Origin: Flavobacterium jumunjinense
GTDB taxonomy: Bacteria > Bacteroidota > Bacteroidia > Flavobacteriales > Flavobacteriaceae
Assembly (NCBI RefSeq): GCF_021650975.2
Contig: NZ_CP091285.1
Span: forward strand, 496,001 to 560,000
Length of the DNA: 64,000 bases
Direction of reading: 5' to 3'
Below are positions 44,946-54,449 of the stretch, one piece after another; the stretch's first letter is position 1, and each line of letters opens with the position of its first letter. Under the pieces are notes generated by a model. The model ran no database searches, was not told the DNA's origin, and saw nothing but the letters and a program-made list of their open reading frames with translations. Made by a program: the position numbers and the translations under genes.

Positions 44946-45602
44946 TTATATACTTATTTTTTTATAAACTATACAAGAATATAAATAGGCTATGTTTTCA
45001 TCTAGTTCTATGAGCTTTACTAAATTCTTTGGATTTTTTGGTATTGGTTTGATTTCAATATTTTTCAGATGTTTTTTAAATGCCACTTCACCAATTGCAA
45101 AAACTATCATTGTTTCTATTTCCTTGTGAATCCCTTTTCTTTCCTTGCAAGGATGAAAAACAGTGATGTTTATTTTTTTTGAAGTAGTATTGAAATCTTC
45201 TAATTGTATATAAAGGTCGCTTATTTTTACTTTAATTTCTGAAAAAATATAATAGTCGTCTTGCTTATTTTTGTATGGTTCTTTGTCTGTTATTGGTTTT
45301 ATAAATACTATAGGTTTTAATTGATTAAGCAAAGGCACCGTTTCTTCTAATGCTATTAATTTTGTAAATAGCTTTTTATATCCAAAGGCTGTTAGGTATA
45401 ATTTCAATCCCGCTTTTTCATTCACAATTATGTAGCCAATTCTTTTGGAAACGTAGTTGAGGTTTCTTTCTAGGTGTTGTATAACTTCTTCTATCTTTAT
45501 ACCTAAGACCATTGCATTATAGATGTTTGCTTCGTTATCTTTTATCCAATTCCAGAAATTTTGGATGGTTTTTAGTTGTTTTGCGTTTAGTATTTTGTTC
45601 AT
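44946..45602 (-). CDS. Hypothetical island protein
   Basis: A 218-residue protein, cytoplasmic by appearance (no signal or membrane helices). The N-terminal half is helical (LKTIQNFWNWIKDNEANIYN) and a beta-rich middle follows (KVKISDLYIQLEDFN). I do not recognise it. It is the last gene of the island's replication segment, just downstream of the DnaC-like gene on the same strand. Confidence 0.55.
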   Translation of the reverse strand: MNKILNAKQLKTIQNFWNWIKDNEANIYNAMVLGIKIEEVIQHLERNLNYVSKRIGYIIVNEKAGLKLYLTAFGYKKLFTKLIALEETVPLLNQLKPIVFIKPITDKEPYKNKQDDYYIFSEIKVKISDLYIQLEDFNTTSKKINITVFHPCKERKGIHKEIETMIVFAIGEVAFKKHLKNIEIKPIPKNPKNLVKLIELDENIAYLYSCIVYKKISI

Positions 45603-45659
45603 GATTTTAATAGTTATGATTTAAAATCTTACGACTTTGTTTTGTTTTTTTATCCTAAT

Positions 45660-46317
45660 TTACTTCCTTTTATCTAAACTTTCACTTTGAAAACTAATTA
45701 GATTGAACATGTTTCTCATTCTAGAACGCAAGCGATTGCCATAGTGCTTTTCAATCTCTGAAGCGGAAAGATTTGTAGTAATGTGTGTAATTGAATTGTT
45801 TTCTATGAAGTTTTCGTAACGACTTATTAGAATTTCTGCCATTACATTGCAATCGTTGCCGAAGTGTTTTATTTGTTGTTCGGTTCCTAAATCGTCGAAA
45901 CAGAAGCCTGATAATCTAGCTTGATTCATCGTTTTCATTGTGTATGGCTGTAACGCTTCATAGCCATTTTTTGCAAACTCATAGGATATTTCTCTACAGG
46001 TTTTAATTTTGTATTCGTATTTTTGATACATGAAGGGTTTTAATAAATGCATAATTGACGTTTTACCGCACCCAATAGGTCCTGAAAGCAAAATACTTAT
46101 TGATATCTAATCCTAGCTGTAAAGCATTCGATTTGTCTCTAATAGCGTAGATTAATAGTTTAAAGATAATTGGCTTGTCTTCTTCTTGTATTTTGAAGGT
46201 TTGACCATAGGTTTGTTTTCCATGGTATTCTAAAAAATTATAACATTGCTGTAAATCATAAATTTTACAGTTTTTCATAACTGCGAATGTGTTTTCAATT
46301 TTAAAGTGGCTCTCCAT
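45660..46317 (-). pseudogene. DnaC-like AAA+ ATPase gene with a frameshift
   Basis: The N-terminal frame (46317-46063) ends in ALQLGLDINKYFAF, and the C-terminal frame (46091-45660) starts MLSGPIGCGKTS. A single base change would give DINK-ILLSGPIGCGKTS. The Walker A (GPIGCGKT), Walker B (GFCFDDLG) and a TTNLS sensor segment place it with DnaC/IstB-type helicase loaders. Either a pseudogene or a sequencing error in the T-rich stretch near 46085-46095. Confidence 0.75.
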
Positions 46318-47158
46318 AATTTTTATGTATTGAAGTTTGTAAATGTTGCGGTTGAGGTTTGTTTGTTCCTGAGAAGCTTTGTGTTGCTTGTTTACTAAAG
46401 TTTTGACTATTTAAAATCCAATTGCGTATGGCTGCTTTCCAATCTTTCATTTTTGTTTTACCACCGACTAGCCAGCCATTACTTTCAAAATGATTGTAAA
46501 ATTTTTCTGCTTCAATGGTTGGAGTATTTTTTTCTTTGAAATAAGCAATCACCTCATTTTTATCTGGAGGAATTGATTGCTCTATTTTGTTCTTTTTTTC
46601 GTATCGCTTTTTTTGAATTTCTTTTTGTTCTGTATCTTCTTTATTTTTGATTTCTTTTCTTTTATTTTTTTGAATTTGCTCGTTTGCAATGTTTATACTG
46701 TTTGTATTGTTTATATAAGGTACATGTTTAGCACTTGTTTGATACTTGTTTACTGCTTGTTCATTAACCTGTTTATCAACTTGTTCGTTAACTAGATTGA
46801 ATTCTAACTGGGTTTTTGCTTTATTTTTGATTTTTTTAATATCTTTTTTTGCAATTGGTTTTGTATAAAAATCAAGATTTAAAACATTCAATGTTGAACC
46901 TTTAAATGGGTTGAAAGATGGGTTATATTCAATGTATTCTCTTTCCTGTAATTCTTTAATGCATTTATGATATGTTGCTGTTGATGCAATTTTACTTATT
47001 CTCATTAATTCATCTCTTGAAATAGAAATTGGATTTTGGAAACGGTTTTGATTCCATAATTGAAAAATAGCCATGTATAGACTTATGTGTGTTGGGTTGA
47101 GGTCGTAATCGGTACTTACTTTTTCAAAAAATCCTGTTAGGTGTTTGATGTAGTTCAT
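46301..47158 (-). CDS. Winged-helix replication/regulatory protein (DnaD-like layout)
   Basis: A 285-residue protein. The N-terminal winged helix (HISLYMAIFQLWNQN, ISISRDELMRISKIASTATY) is followed by a long Lys/Gln/Asn-rich linker and a C-terminal WLVGGKTKMKDWKAAIRNW motif. The latter is typical of phage and plasmid replisome-organiser proteins. Its neighbour is a DnaC-like loader, and the two overlap by 17 bases, so they likely start replication of the island. Confidence 0.65.
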   Translation of the reverse strand: MNYIKHLTGFFEKVSTDYDLNPTHISLYMAIFQLWNQNRFQNPISISRDELMRISKIASTATYHKCIKELQEREYIEYNPSFNPFKGSTLNVLNLDFYTKPIAKKDIKKIKNKAKTQLEFNLVNEQVDKQVNEQAVNKYQTSAKHVPYINNTNSINIANEQIQKNKRKEIKNKEDTEQKEIQKKRYEKKNKIEQSIPPDKNEVIAYFKEKNTPTIEAEKFYNHFESNGWLVGGKTKMKDWKAAIRNWILNSQNFSKQATQSFSGTNKPQPQHLQTSIHKNYGEPL

Positions 47159-47280
47159 TTTGTGAGTGATTTGTTATTCTTATTTGAGCTTCTCGATACT
47201 ATTTTTAAAAGTAAAAATTGGCATTTTTACTTTTAAAAATCACTCGAAGTGACAGTTCAATAGTGTTATTTTCTTTACTT

Positions 47281-47583
47281 TTATTGATTTAGCATCTTTT
47301 CTATGTCATTGTATTTGTAGTAGATAATACCTCCAATACGTTTATAATTTAGTGTGCCGTTTACTCGAAGATTTTGTAAAGTACCTGGGGAAATTTTCAG
47401 CAGTTTTCTTACCTCCACAGACTTTAGCCACTGTGCAGGTTTTTCTGCTTGGTTTGTGTTGTTTCTGATTTCGCTTAGGAGTGCATTACCAAAATTTAAT
47501 AGGTCCTTTTTGGTTACCACTTGATGGTTTAATAATTCGATGTTGTCGATTTCTGGGAAAAGTTTTTTAGGATGTAAATTCAT
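47281..47583 (-). CDS. MerR/excisionase-type helix-turn-helix protein
   Basis: A 100-residue protein with a C-terminal HTH_17 domain: WLKSVEVRKLLKISPGTLQN, then NGTLNYKRIGGIIYYKYNDI. Such proteins are excision factors or small regulators in Bacteroidota elements. It lies between the integrase/RteC and the replication genes. Confidence 0.8.
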   Translation of the reverse strand: MNLHPKKLFPEIDNIELLNHQVVTKKDLLNFGNALLSEIRNNTNQAEKPAQWLKSVEVRKLLKISPGTLQNLRVNGTLNYKRIGGIIYYKYNDIEKMLNQ

Positions 47584-47880
47584 TTTTCAGTAATTAATGA
47601 TTAGTATTTAGTAAATAATCAAAAGGAGCAGTAAATAGTATTGGTTTGATTTTTATACTCTTTTGATTTGTTTTATTATGATACAAATCAACTTCATTTG
47701 GTGCATTTTTATTCCCAAGTAGTACCCAAGTTGGGAACGATTTTTATGCAAGTTGTAAGGAAGTGAGGAAAAATAAAGCTTTACATAGCGATTGATTGTA
47801 AAGCAATTATAAATAAGCTGAAAAATGAGGCTAAAATTGGCTATAAATGAAAAATTCCCAACTTGGGTAAGGGCTGGGAA
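47584..47880. promoter_or_regulatory. Regulatory-type spacer with paired 15-bp inverted sites
   Basis: A gene-free stretch of 297 bases. TACCCAAGTTGGGAA at 47723-47737 and its exact reverse complement at 47855-47869 face each other 117 bases apart; each is itself almost palindromic. It suits operator or recombinase/relaxase sites upstream of the HTH gene. Seen directly; function inferred. Confidence 0.6.
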
Positions 47881-48714
47881 TTACTTTTCTTCTTCATTTA
47901 TTTTATGGTTCAGTGTGTCTGATAGCTGTTTGAGAAATTTGGTTCTGTCAATTTTCCTTGATTTAATATCGAGATAACTTCTATAAATTGAATCTTCAAT
48001 TTCTATATTAAACATTTTACTGAAGTATGCAGCTATTTCTTTGATATCTGAATTACCATTATTAAATGCTTTTGAGTGATGTAATGAATACACCAATTCT
48101 ACTAAGTCTACTTTTGAACCAGACCAGTTTAAAACGGTATTATTAGGAAGAATTGTGGAGTAGTTTTTTTCTAATTCTTCAATTCTGTTTTCTAAATATT
48201 CAGTAAGCATATCGTTTGCAATCATTTTCGCCATAATGTAGTCATGAGATGTAGATAATTTAGAATCTAAATTAATACAATTGCAATCTTGTTTAAATAT
48301 TACTTTCTTTTTTGATCTTACAAAATAAAGCGCATCATTATAAGTTGCTCTAGATCTATAGTATGTGTAAAATGTTTTATTCTCTTTTGAATATCTATAG
48401 ATATTATTTATAGCTTTTTCATAAGCTCTAATTTTGTTTTTTTTAGAGTTAGGTAAGTCTATCTCTATATTTAGTATTGTTTTATAATAGATGAGTTTAG
48501 CAACAATAGTTGGTTTTATAACTTTAAAAAAATAAATTTCATCACTTATTTCATCAAACTTATGTTTTCTAATTCTTAAAAATAAATCTTCTAATTTTTT
48601 CTCTATAAATTCTATAACAGCATAACACTTTTTGATTATGTTTGTGTAAGTTATTTTAATTTTTTGATACTCAAATTCAAATTCATTAATAAATATATTA
48701 CAAAAGGTATTCAT
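47881..48714 (-). CDS. rteC: RteC-like mobile-element regulator
   Basis: A 277-residue protein starting at MNTFCNIFINEFEFEY; the upstream Met adds 24 hydrophobic residues not seen in the family. It carries FFKVIKPTIVAKLIYYKTIL, FYTYYRSRATYNDALYFVRS, TVLNWSGSKVDLVELVYSLH and FNNGNSDIKEIAAYF, the hallmarks of RteC. RteC controls excision genes in Bacteroides conjugative transposons. It lies just downstream of the integrase gene. Confidence 0.88.
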   Translation of the reverse strand: MNTFCNIFINEFEFEYQKIKITYTNIIKKCYAVIEFIEKKLEDLFLRIRKHKFDEISDEIYFFKVIKPTIVAKLIYYKTILNIEIDLPNSKKNKIRAYEKAINNIYRYSKENKTFYTYYRSRATYNDALYFVRSKKKVIFKQDCNCINLDSKLSTSHDYIMAKMIANDMLTEYLENRIEELEKNYSTILPNNTVLNWSGSKVDLVELVYSLHHSKAFNNGNSDIKEIAAYFSKMFNIEIEDSIYRSYLDIKSRKIDRTKFLKQLSDTLNHKINEEEK

Positions 48715-48811
48715 AATAATTGGGATTGGGAATATAATGCTATCCCAAATTAAACTAAAACCTCTTAATTTTATTGTTAAACTCACTATAAAAAAAAGCT
48801 AAAAAATTCAT

Positions 48812-50056
48812 TTACAAGCTTGAAACTTTATTTTCATTGTTTTTGATAGCAAATTTTGATTTTAACACCATCATATCCTCACTTATTTTTTTATCTAGAA
48901 TCTTTGCATAATGCTGCGTTGTTTTCAAATTTGTATGTCCAAGCATCTTACTTACTGTTTCCAAAGGAACTCCATTTGAAAGTGTTACCGAAGTAGCAAA
49001 TGTATGTCTGGCAATATGGAAAGTTAGTTCTTTACTTATACCACAAACATCTGCAATTTCTTTAAGATAGGCATTCATTTTTTGATTAGAAAGGATTGGC
49101 AACACTCTTTTTTCATTAACAGAAGCTGGATGATTTTTGTATTTTTCGATAATCTGTTGAGCGGTTGGTAATAATGGAATTTTTGAGATAGTTTCTGTTT
49201 TTTGTCGGTTTTTAAAAATCCATTTATCTCCATCTATACCAATACTAATATTATCATTAGTTAATTGTTTTACATCAATATAAGCCAATCCTGTAAAACA
49301 GCTAAATATAAAAATGTCTCTTACTAGTTTTAATCTTTCTGACACAAATTCTTTATTGCATATTATTTCTATTTCCTCTTCTGTCAAAAACTCTCTAACG
49401 ACTTCTTTTACTTTTGCTTTGTAGTTAGCAAAAGGATCTTTGTTTAACCATCCATTAGCTAAGCATATGTTGATGATTTTATGAAAGTTTTTAATGTATT
49501 TAACCGCAGTATTATTTGCGCATTTACGTTCACTTCTTAAATAAAACTCATACTCTGTCACAAATGAATGATCTATCTTTTCAATATTAACATCTGTAAT
49601 ATTATACTTCCATAAAAGAAAATCTTTAGTATGCTTTAATGACGTCTCATATCGTTCTAAAGTTCCAGAAGCATACTCAATACCAACTAACTCTTTTATC
49701 TTACGATTATGCTCTTTAAAAATAGGAATCAACATTCGTTCTTTTTCTTTAATACCTAAATACTCATTTTTGAAATTTTCAAATGTCAAAGACATGTCTC
49801 TTTTCAACATTGATTTTTCAATTTCAAAAACATTTATTCTTAATAATTCAAGATGATTATTTAACAAACGGCTTTCTTCATTAGTGCCTTTCATTTTACT
49901 ACTTTCTGAATTCCATCTACTAGCATCTATAAATTTACCAATACTTTTATCTAATCTTTTACCATCTATTGTAATTCTAAGAAAAATAGGTGTTAAGCCT
50001 TTCGCATTGGTTTTTACTCTCTTGAGATAGAAAATAACATTAATTGTTGCATTCAT
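48812..50056 (-). CDS. Tyrosine integrase of the tRNA-Ser island
   Basis: A 414-residue integrase of the Bacteroidota CTn type. It has an N-terminal arm-binding strand domain (FYLKRVKTNAKGLTPIFLRI), a SAM-like core-binding domain, and a catalytic domain with HIARHTFATS, MLGHTNLKTTQHYAKI (nucleophile Tyr) and the KTETISKIPLLP strand. The first catalytic Arg is absent (FTGLAYIDVKQL), as in IntDOT-type enzymes. It sits 250 bases from tRNA-Ser and probably recombines at its 3' end. Confidence 0.9.
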   Translation of the reverse strand: MNATINVIFYLKRVKTNAKGLTPIFLRITIDGKRLDKSIGKFIDASRWNSESSKMKGTNEESRLLNNHLELLRINVFEIEKSMLKRDMSLTFENFKNEYLGIKEKERMLIPIFKEHNRKIKELVGIEYASGTLERYETSLKHTKDFLLWKYNITDVNIEKIDHSFVTEYEFYLRSERKCANNTAVKYIKNFHKIINICLANGWLNKDPFANYKAKVKEVVREFLTEEEIEIICNKEFVSERLKLVRDIFIFSCFTGLAYIDVKQLTNDNISIGIDGDKWIFKNRQKTETISKIPLLPTAQQIIEKYKNHPASVNEKRVLPILSNQKMNAYLKEIADVCGISKELTFHIARHTFATSVTLSNGVPLETVSKMLGHTNLKTTQHYAKILDKKISEDMMVLKSKFAIKNNENKVSSL

Positions 50057-50228
50057 TGTTGGTGACCTTTAAATTGATAAATAAGTTCTTAAAAAATCAA
50101 TCAAAAGTCAAGTTGTTCATTTACTAAACTGCCTGAAAATATTAGAGTATTCAAACAAGAGGGGCACTTTTTATATTTATTATATAGTACCCCTAATTGT
50201 ACCCCTTTATTATGAAAAAATATATACG

Positions 50229-50315
50229 AAATGAAAAGGTATAAAAAGAAAAAACCCTTTAAATCATATGATTTAAAGGGTTTTAGTTGATTTTGAGCCG
50301 AGCTCTGCGGAGAAA
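50229..50315 (+). repeat. Right att-like direct repeat at tRNA-Ser
   Basis: The partner of 37731-37816. It contains the tRNA terminator hairpin (CCCTTTAAA / TTTAAAGGG, about 50253-50282) and the core CTCTGCGGAGAAA at 50303-50315, which is the 3' end of the tRNA. Confidence 0.8.
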
Positions 50316-50392
50316 GAGGGATTCGAACCCCCGGACCTGTTACAGTCAACAGTTTTCAAGACTGCCGCATTCGACCACTCTGCCATTTCTCC
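50308..50392 (-). tRNA. tRNA-Ser (anticodon TGA)
   Basis: An 85-base cloverleaf on the minus strand. The acceptor stem GGAGAAA / TTTCTCC is followed by discriminator G. The anticodon loop is CTTGAAA in a GCAGT / ACTGT stem, and a long variable arm typical of tRNA-Ser follows. The T arm is GGGGGTTCGAATCCC-like. CCA is not encoded (GCA follows). It reads UCA codons. Its 3' end is the insertion site of the island. Confidence 0.95.
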
Positions 50393-50543
50393 AGTAATAA
50401 TCGCTTTACTTCCGTATTGCGAGTGCAAATATAGACGCTTTTTTTTAGTTTCAAAAAGAAATTCGAATAAATTTTAAAATATTTTTACATTAAAAAAACA
50501 AATATTTAATAATGAGAACATTAGAGTTTGAAATATATTAAAA

Positions 50544-50588
50544 AAAATAACGACCCATTGTAGAAATCCACAACAAGATCGTTATTTT
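50544..50588 (-). terminator. Terminator of hppA
   Basis: An AAAATAACGA / TCGTTATTTT stem with a 25-base loop, 22 bases beyond the hppA stop. Confidence 0.65.
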
Positions 50589-50609
50589 ATGTTATTTTTT
50601 AATAAATCA

Positions 50610-53126
50610 TTATTCTTTTAATGCTGCAATTTTTGCATCTACTTCTAATTCGCTACCTTCAAATACTTTTTCTTCAACAACTTCTTTACCATCGATATTT
50701 GATTTAACAACAACTAGAGCTTTAACCAAACCATCATCACCTTTCTGCTTATCAATTTTTATATCAATAATTTTCTTTTCTATAGTATGGTTACAATTTG
50801 GTCCATGCACATGTGCTACTTCTCCTCCTTGTAGTATTGCACAATTTGGATTTACACATCCTTTCTTTTCACACTCAGAAATACTTTTCGAATGACATTC
50901 AACCAATTCTCCATGCTTATGACAACAAGAACCCGATGTTGTTGCCGCAGAATGACCACCTAATATTGGAGCCACAACTAAACCTATTAAACATGTAAGT
51001 TTAATTAATATATTCATTGAAGGCCCAGAAGTATCTTTAAAAGGATCTCCGACAGTATCTCCAGTAACGGCAGCTTTATGTGCATCTGAACCTTTAAAAG
51101 TCATCTCTCCATTAATTTCAACACCAGCTTCAAAAGATTTTTTCGCATTATCCCAAGCTCCACCAGCATTATTCTGGAAAATTGCCCAAAGCACACCACT
51201 AACAGTAACACCCGCCATATAACCACCTAGCATTTCTGCAATTGCTAATTTCTCCATTCCAAATAACAATGGAACAAAAGCAATTAGCAAAGGAAAACCA
51301 ATTGTTAACATACCTGGCAACATCATTTCTCTTAAGGCTGCTTTAGTTGAAATATCAACACATTTAGCATAATCTGGCTTCCCAGTACCTTCCATGATCC
51401 CTGGAATTTCTTTGAATTGACGACGCACTTCATATACCATATCCATTGCTGCTTTACCAACAGAATTCATTGCTAACGCAGAAAAGACTACAGGTACCAT
51501 TCCTCCGACAAATAACATCGCTAAAACGGGCGCTTTAAAGATATTAATCCCATCAATTCCTGTAAAAGTAACATAGGCAGCAAACAACGCTAAAGAAGTT
51601 AATGCAGCCGAAGCAATTGCAAAACCTTTACCTGTTGCAGCTGTTGTATTTCCAACTGAATCTAAAATATCTGTACGTTCTCTAACAATTGGATCTTGTT
51701 CACTCATTTCAGCTATTCCACCTGCATTATCTGCAATTGGTCCGAATGCATCAATCGCTAATTGCATAGCCGTTGTTGCCATCATTGCTGAAGCAGCTAA
51801 AGCCACACCATAAAAACCAGCTAAAGCATATGAAGCCCATATTGCTGCGGCAAATATTAATACAGTTGGAAATGTAGAAATCATTCCAGTTGCTAAACCT
51901 GCAATTACGTTTGTACCCGCTCCTGTTGATGATTTTTGTACAATTGCCAATACTGGTTTTGTACCTAATCCTGTATAGTATTCTGTAATTGAAGAAATAA
52001 CTCCTCCAACAACTAACCCAACAATAGTAGCATAAAACACTCTCATTGAAGATATGTCTTTAATCCCCTCTCCAAAGAAACTCATTTTCATTGTTTCTGG
52101 TAACATATATTGCACTAAGAAATAACATGAAACAAGTGTTAAAACAATAGAAACCCAGTTTCCAATATTTAAAGCACCTTGAACTAGTTTTTCTTTTGCT
52201 TCATTATCTTTAATCTTCACTAGCAATGTACCGATAATAGAGAATATAATTCCAAAACCAGCAATAGCCATAGGCAACAAAATAGGACCAATTCCGCCAA
52301 AAACGTCATCAATCTTTCCATCCATATCTTTTATCACGTAGTTACCAAGAACCATAGCTGCTAAAACTGTTGCCACATAAGAACCAAATAAATCAGCGCC
52401 CATACCTGCAACATCTCCAACATTATCCCCTACATTATCAGCAATTGTAGCTGGATTACGAGGGTCATCTTCTGGAATACCTGCTTCAACTTTACCAACT
52501 AAATCTGCACCAACATCAGCCGCTTTAGTATAAATACCTCCACCTACACGTGCAAACAAAGCAATTGATTCAGCTCCAAGAGAAAAACCTGCTAATGTTT
52601 CCAAAACAATGGTCATTTTATCAGTTCCTCCATTTGCCCAATCACCACCCATAAAATAATGGAAAAAGAAAATAAAGAAACCTGTTAAACCCAAAACTGC
52701 TAAACCAGCAACCCCAAGTCCCATAACTGTACCACCACCAAAAGAAACTTTTAATGCTTGTGGCAAACTCGTACGAGCTGCTTGTGTAGTTCTTACGTTT
52801 GTCTTAGTCGCAATTTTCATCCCCATATTTCCCGCTAATGCAGAAAAAATAGCACCAAAAACAAATGCAACTACAATTAATATGTGTGTAGTAGGCACTA
52901 AAAATGAAATCCCTGCAAGCACGATACTTGCTCCTATTACGAAAAATGTTAACAATCTGTATTCTGCTTTTAAGAACGCTAATGCTCCTTCATAAATGTA
53001 ATCTGAAATTTCTTTCATCTTTCCGTCACCTGCATCTTGTTTTAAAACCCAAGCTCTTTTATACCACATAAAAAGAAGCCCAACCAGCGCCATTGCAATT
53101 GGCAAATAAATCATTATTGAATTCAT
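50610..53126 (-). CDS. hppA: K+-dependent membrane-bound ion-pumping pyrophosphatase
   Basis: An 838-residue, many-helix membrane protein that couples hydrolysis of pyrophosphate to H+ or Na+ transport. The pyrophosphate site is clear ([63 protein letters not shown]). [18 protein letters not shown] has Ala rather than Lys at the key position, the K+-dependent type. An odd C-terminal tail of about 110 residues follows the last helix. It is rich in Cys and His ([24 protein letters not shown]) and may bind metal. Soluble pyrophosphatase is the next gene upstream. Confidence 0.95.
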   Translation of the reverse strand: MNSIMIYLPIAMALVGLLFMWYKRAWVLKQDAGDGKMKEISDYIYEGALAFLKAEYRLLTFFVIGASIVLAGISFLVPTTHILIVVAFVFGAIFSALAGNMGMKIATKTNVRTTQAARTSLPQALKVSFGGGTVMGLGVAGLAVLGLTGFFIFFFHYFMGGDWANGGTDKMTIVLETLAGFSLGAESIALFARVGGGIYTKAADVGADLVGKVEAGIPEDDPRNPATIADNVGDNVGDVAGMGADLFGSYVATVLAAMVLGNYVIKDMDGKIDDVFGGIGPILLPMAIAGFGIIFSIIGTLLVKIKDNEAKEKLVQGALNIGNWVSIVLTLVSCYFLVQYMLPETMKMSFFGEGIKDISSMRVFYATIVGLVVGGVISSITEYYTGLGTKPVLAIVQKSSTGAGTNVIAGLATGMISTFPTVLIFAAAIWASYALAGFYGVALAASAMMATTAMQLAIDAFGPIADNAGGIAEMSEQDPIVRERTDILDSVGNTTAATGKGFAIASAALTSLALFAAYVTFTGIDGINIFKAPVLAMLFVGGMVPVVFSALAMNSVGKAAMDMVYEVRRQFKEIPGIMEGTGKPDYAKCVDISTKAALREMMLPGMLTIGFPLLIAFVPLLFGMEKLAIAEMLGGYMAGVTVSGVLWAIFQNNAGGAWDNAKKSFEAGVEINGEMTFKGSDAHKAAVTGDTVGDPFKDTSGPSMNILIKLTCLIGLVVAPILGGHSAATTSGSCCHKHGELVECHSKSISECEKKGCVNPNCAILQGGEVAHVHGPNCNHTIEKKIIDIKIDKQKGDDGLVKALVVVKSNIDGKEVVEEKVFEGSELEVDAKIAALKE

Positions 53127-53182
53127 AAATTTTCAGTTGTTTTTTTGTTAAAAATTAGTAATCATCATTAACAAAAATAAAC

Positions 53183-53218
53183 AAAAAAGGCAATATTCCT
53201 AATGAATATTGCCTTTTT
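53183..53218 (-). terminator. Terminator of ppa
   Basis: An AAAAAAGGCAATATTC / GAATATTGCCTTTTTT hairpin directly after the ppa stop. It separates the ppa and hppA transcripts. Confidence 0.88.
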
Positions 53219-53236
53219 TACGAATTATACTGAAAA

Positions 53237-53767
53237 TTACTTAATACTAAATAATCCTTCTGGTCTATTTTCTATTTGATCAAAACGTTGTTTACATTTA
53301 ATATAAATTTCTTTCGCTTCATTTATATCTCCCCAACCTTCAACATCAACTTGTTTATTTTCTAAATCTTTATATACTTGGAAAAAATGCTCAATCTCTT
53401 TTAATAAATGAGAGTTCATATCTCCTAAATCATTTAATTTATTCCAAATAGGATCTGAAACTGGTACACAAATCACTTTTTCATCTGGACCTTTATCGTC
53501 TGCCATATGAAAAACACCAATAGGTTTTACTTCCATTACACAACCAGGAAAAGTTGGTTCTGTAACCAAAACTAAAACATCTAATGGGTCACCATCAAGA
53601 GCAAGTGTTTCAGGTATAAATCCGTAATCTGCTGGATACATCATAGATGAAAACAACATTCTATCGTAACGGATTTTTTTTAAATCAAAATCATATTCAT
53701 ATTTGTTTCTACTTCCTTTTGGAATCTCAATAAGTACATCAAATGTAGTAACTTTATCTGCTGTCAT
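53237..53767 (-). CDS. ppa: Soluble inorganic pyrophosphatase
   Basis: A 176-residue family I pyrophosphatase. The metal site DGDPLDVLVLV and flanking YPADYGFIPET, KVICVPVSDP and the C-terminal WGDINEAKE are typical. It hydrolyses pyrophosphate in the cytoplasm, so the cell has both a wasting and an energy-saving enzyme side by side. Confidence 0.95.
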   Translation of the reverse strand: MTADKVTTFDVLIEIPKGSRNKYEYDFDLKKIRYDRMLFSSMMYPADYGFIPETLALDGDPLDVLVLVTEPTFPGCVMEVKPIGVFHMADDKGPDEKVICVPVSDPIWNKLNDLGDMNSHLLKEIEHFFQVYKDLENKQVDVEGWGDINEAKEIYIKCKQRFDQIENRPEGLFSIK

Positions 53768-53840
53768 TTTTTATTATATTTTTATAAAGGAGTGCAAAGA
53801 TAATGAAACATTCGCTATTTCTTGTAGAAGAAACATTTTT

Positions 53841-54446
53841 TTAATATACCAAAGGTTTCCTGTTTCTTTTTTCTAAATAATAATGCCATAAAAAAAACGA
53901 AGCCATTGTTCTATATGGCTTCCATTTATTTGAAACCTCAAGGATTTGCTCATCTGAACTACAGCTATATAACTCTTTAATTGTATTTTTTATCGCAATA
54001 TCACCTAAAGGAATAACGTTTTCTTTATGTAAAGAAAACATCAAATAGACATCGATAGTCCAATTACCAATTCCTTTAATTTTTATTAATTCCTTTCTAA
54101 CTTCATCTGAAGATTTCAACGATAAAGTTTGTAAATCGATTTCTTTTTCAAGAATTGCGTTTGAAAGCGCTTTTAAATAGATTACTTTTTGTCTACTAAC
54201 CGAATTCGCATTCAAGTCTTCACTAGAAGCTTTACTAATTGTTGTTGGAGTTATTTCTCCAAGAAACAATTTCAATCTTAAATAACATGCTTTTGCTGAC
54301 GCCAAAGAAACTTGCTGTTCCAGAATCAATTTACACAAAGTTTCAAATCCTTCAGGTCTAGTTGAAATGTATGGTTTTTTATATTTATTATACAATTGAT
54401 CAATTACAGGATCAATTGCTATTAAATATTCAATTGCTTTATCCAT
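53841..54446 (-). CDS. HhH-GPD DNA glycosylase (AlkA/3-methyladenine type)
   Basis: A 201-residue protein with LILEQQVSLASAKACYLRL, the hairpin LIKIKGIGNWTIDVYLMF and the catalytic Asp in IPLGDIAIKN. These are hallmarks of the DNA-3-methyladenine glycosylase II group. It removes alkylated bases. It starts 3 bases past the stop of the DUF5686 gene, so the two are likely co-transcribed. It is shorter than E. coli AlkA because it lacks the N-terminal beta domain. Confidence 0.88.
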   Translation of the reverse strand: MDKAIEYLIAIDPVIDQLYNKYKKPYISTRPEGFETLCKLILEQQVSLASAKACYLRLKLFLGEITPTTISKASSEDLNANSVSRQKVIYLKALSNAILEKEIDLQTLSLKSSDEVRKELIKIKGIGNWTIDVYLMFSLHKENVIPLGDIAIKNTIKELYSCSSDEQILEVSNKWKPYRTMASFFLWHYYLEKRNRKPLVY

Positions 54447-54449
54447 TTC

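Larger units (their letters stand above)
37804..50315. mobile_element. Genomic island integrated at tRNA-Ser (about 12.5 kb)
   Basis: It is bounded by direct repeats ending in CTCTGCGGAGAAA (37804-37816 and 50303-50315). An integrase gene lies next to the intact tRNA-Ser, followed by RteC, excisionase-like, replication-type and DnaC-like genes, then RHS tip and immunity cargo. No conjugation genes are seen, so it is a non-conjugative or decayed element. The breakage of several genes (DnaC-like, RHS, one immunity gene) suggests it is decaying. Confidence 0.75.

Noticed and set aside
50101..50349. Minus-strand open frame of 82 codons containing [18 protein letters not shown]
   Set aside because: It is the read-through of tRNA-Ser and its flank, a common false gene next to tRNAs.
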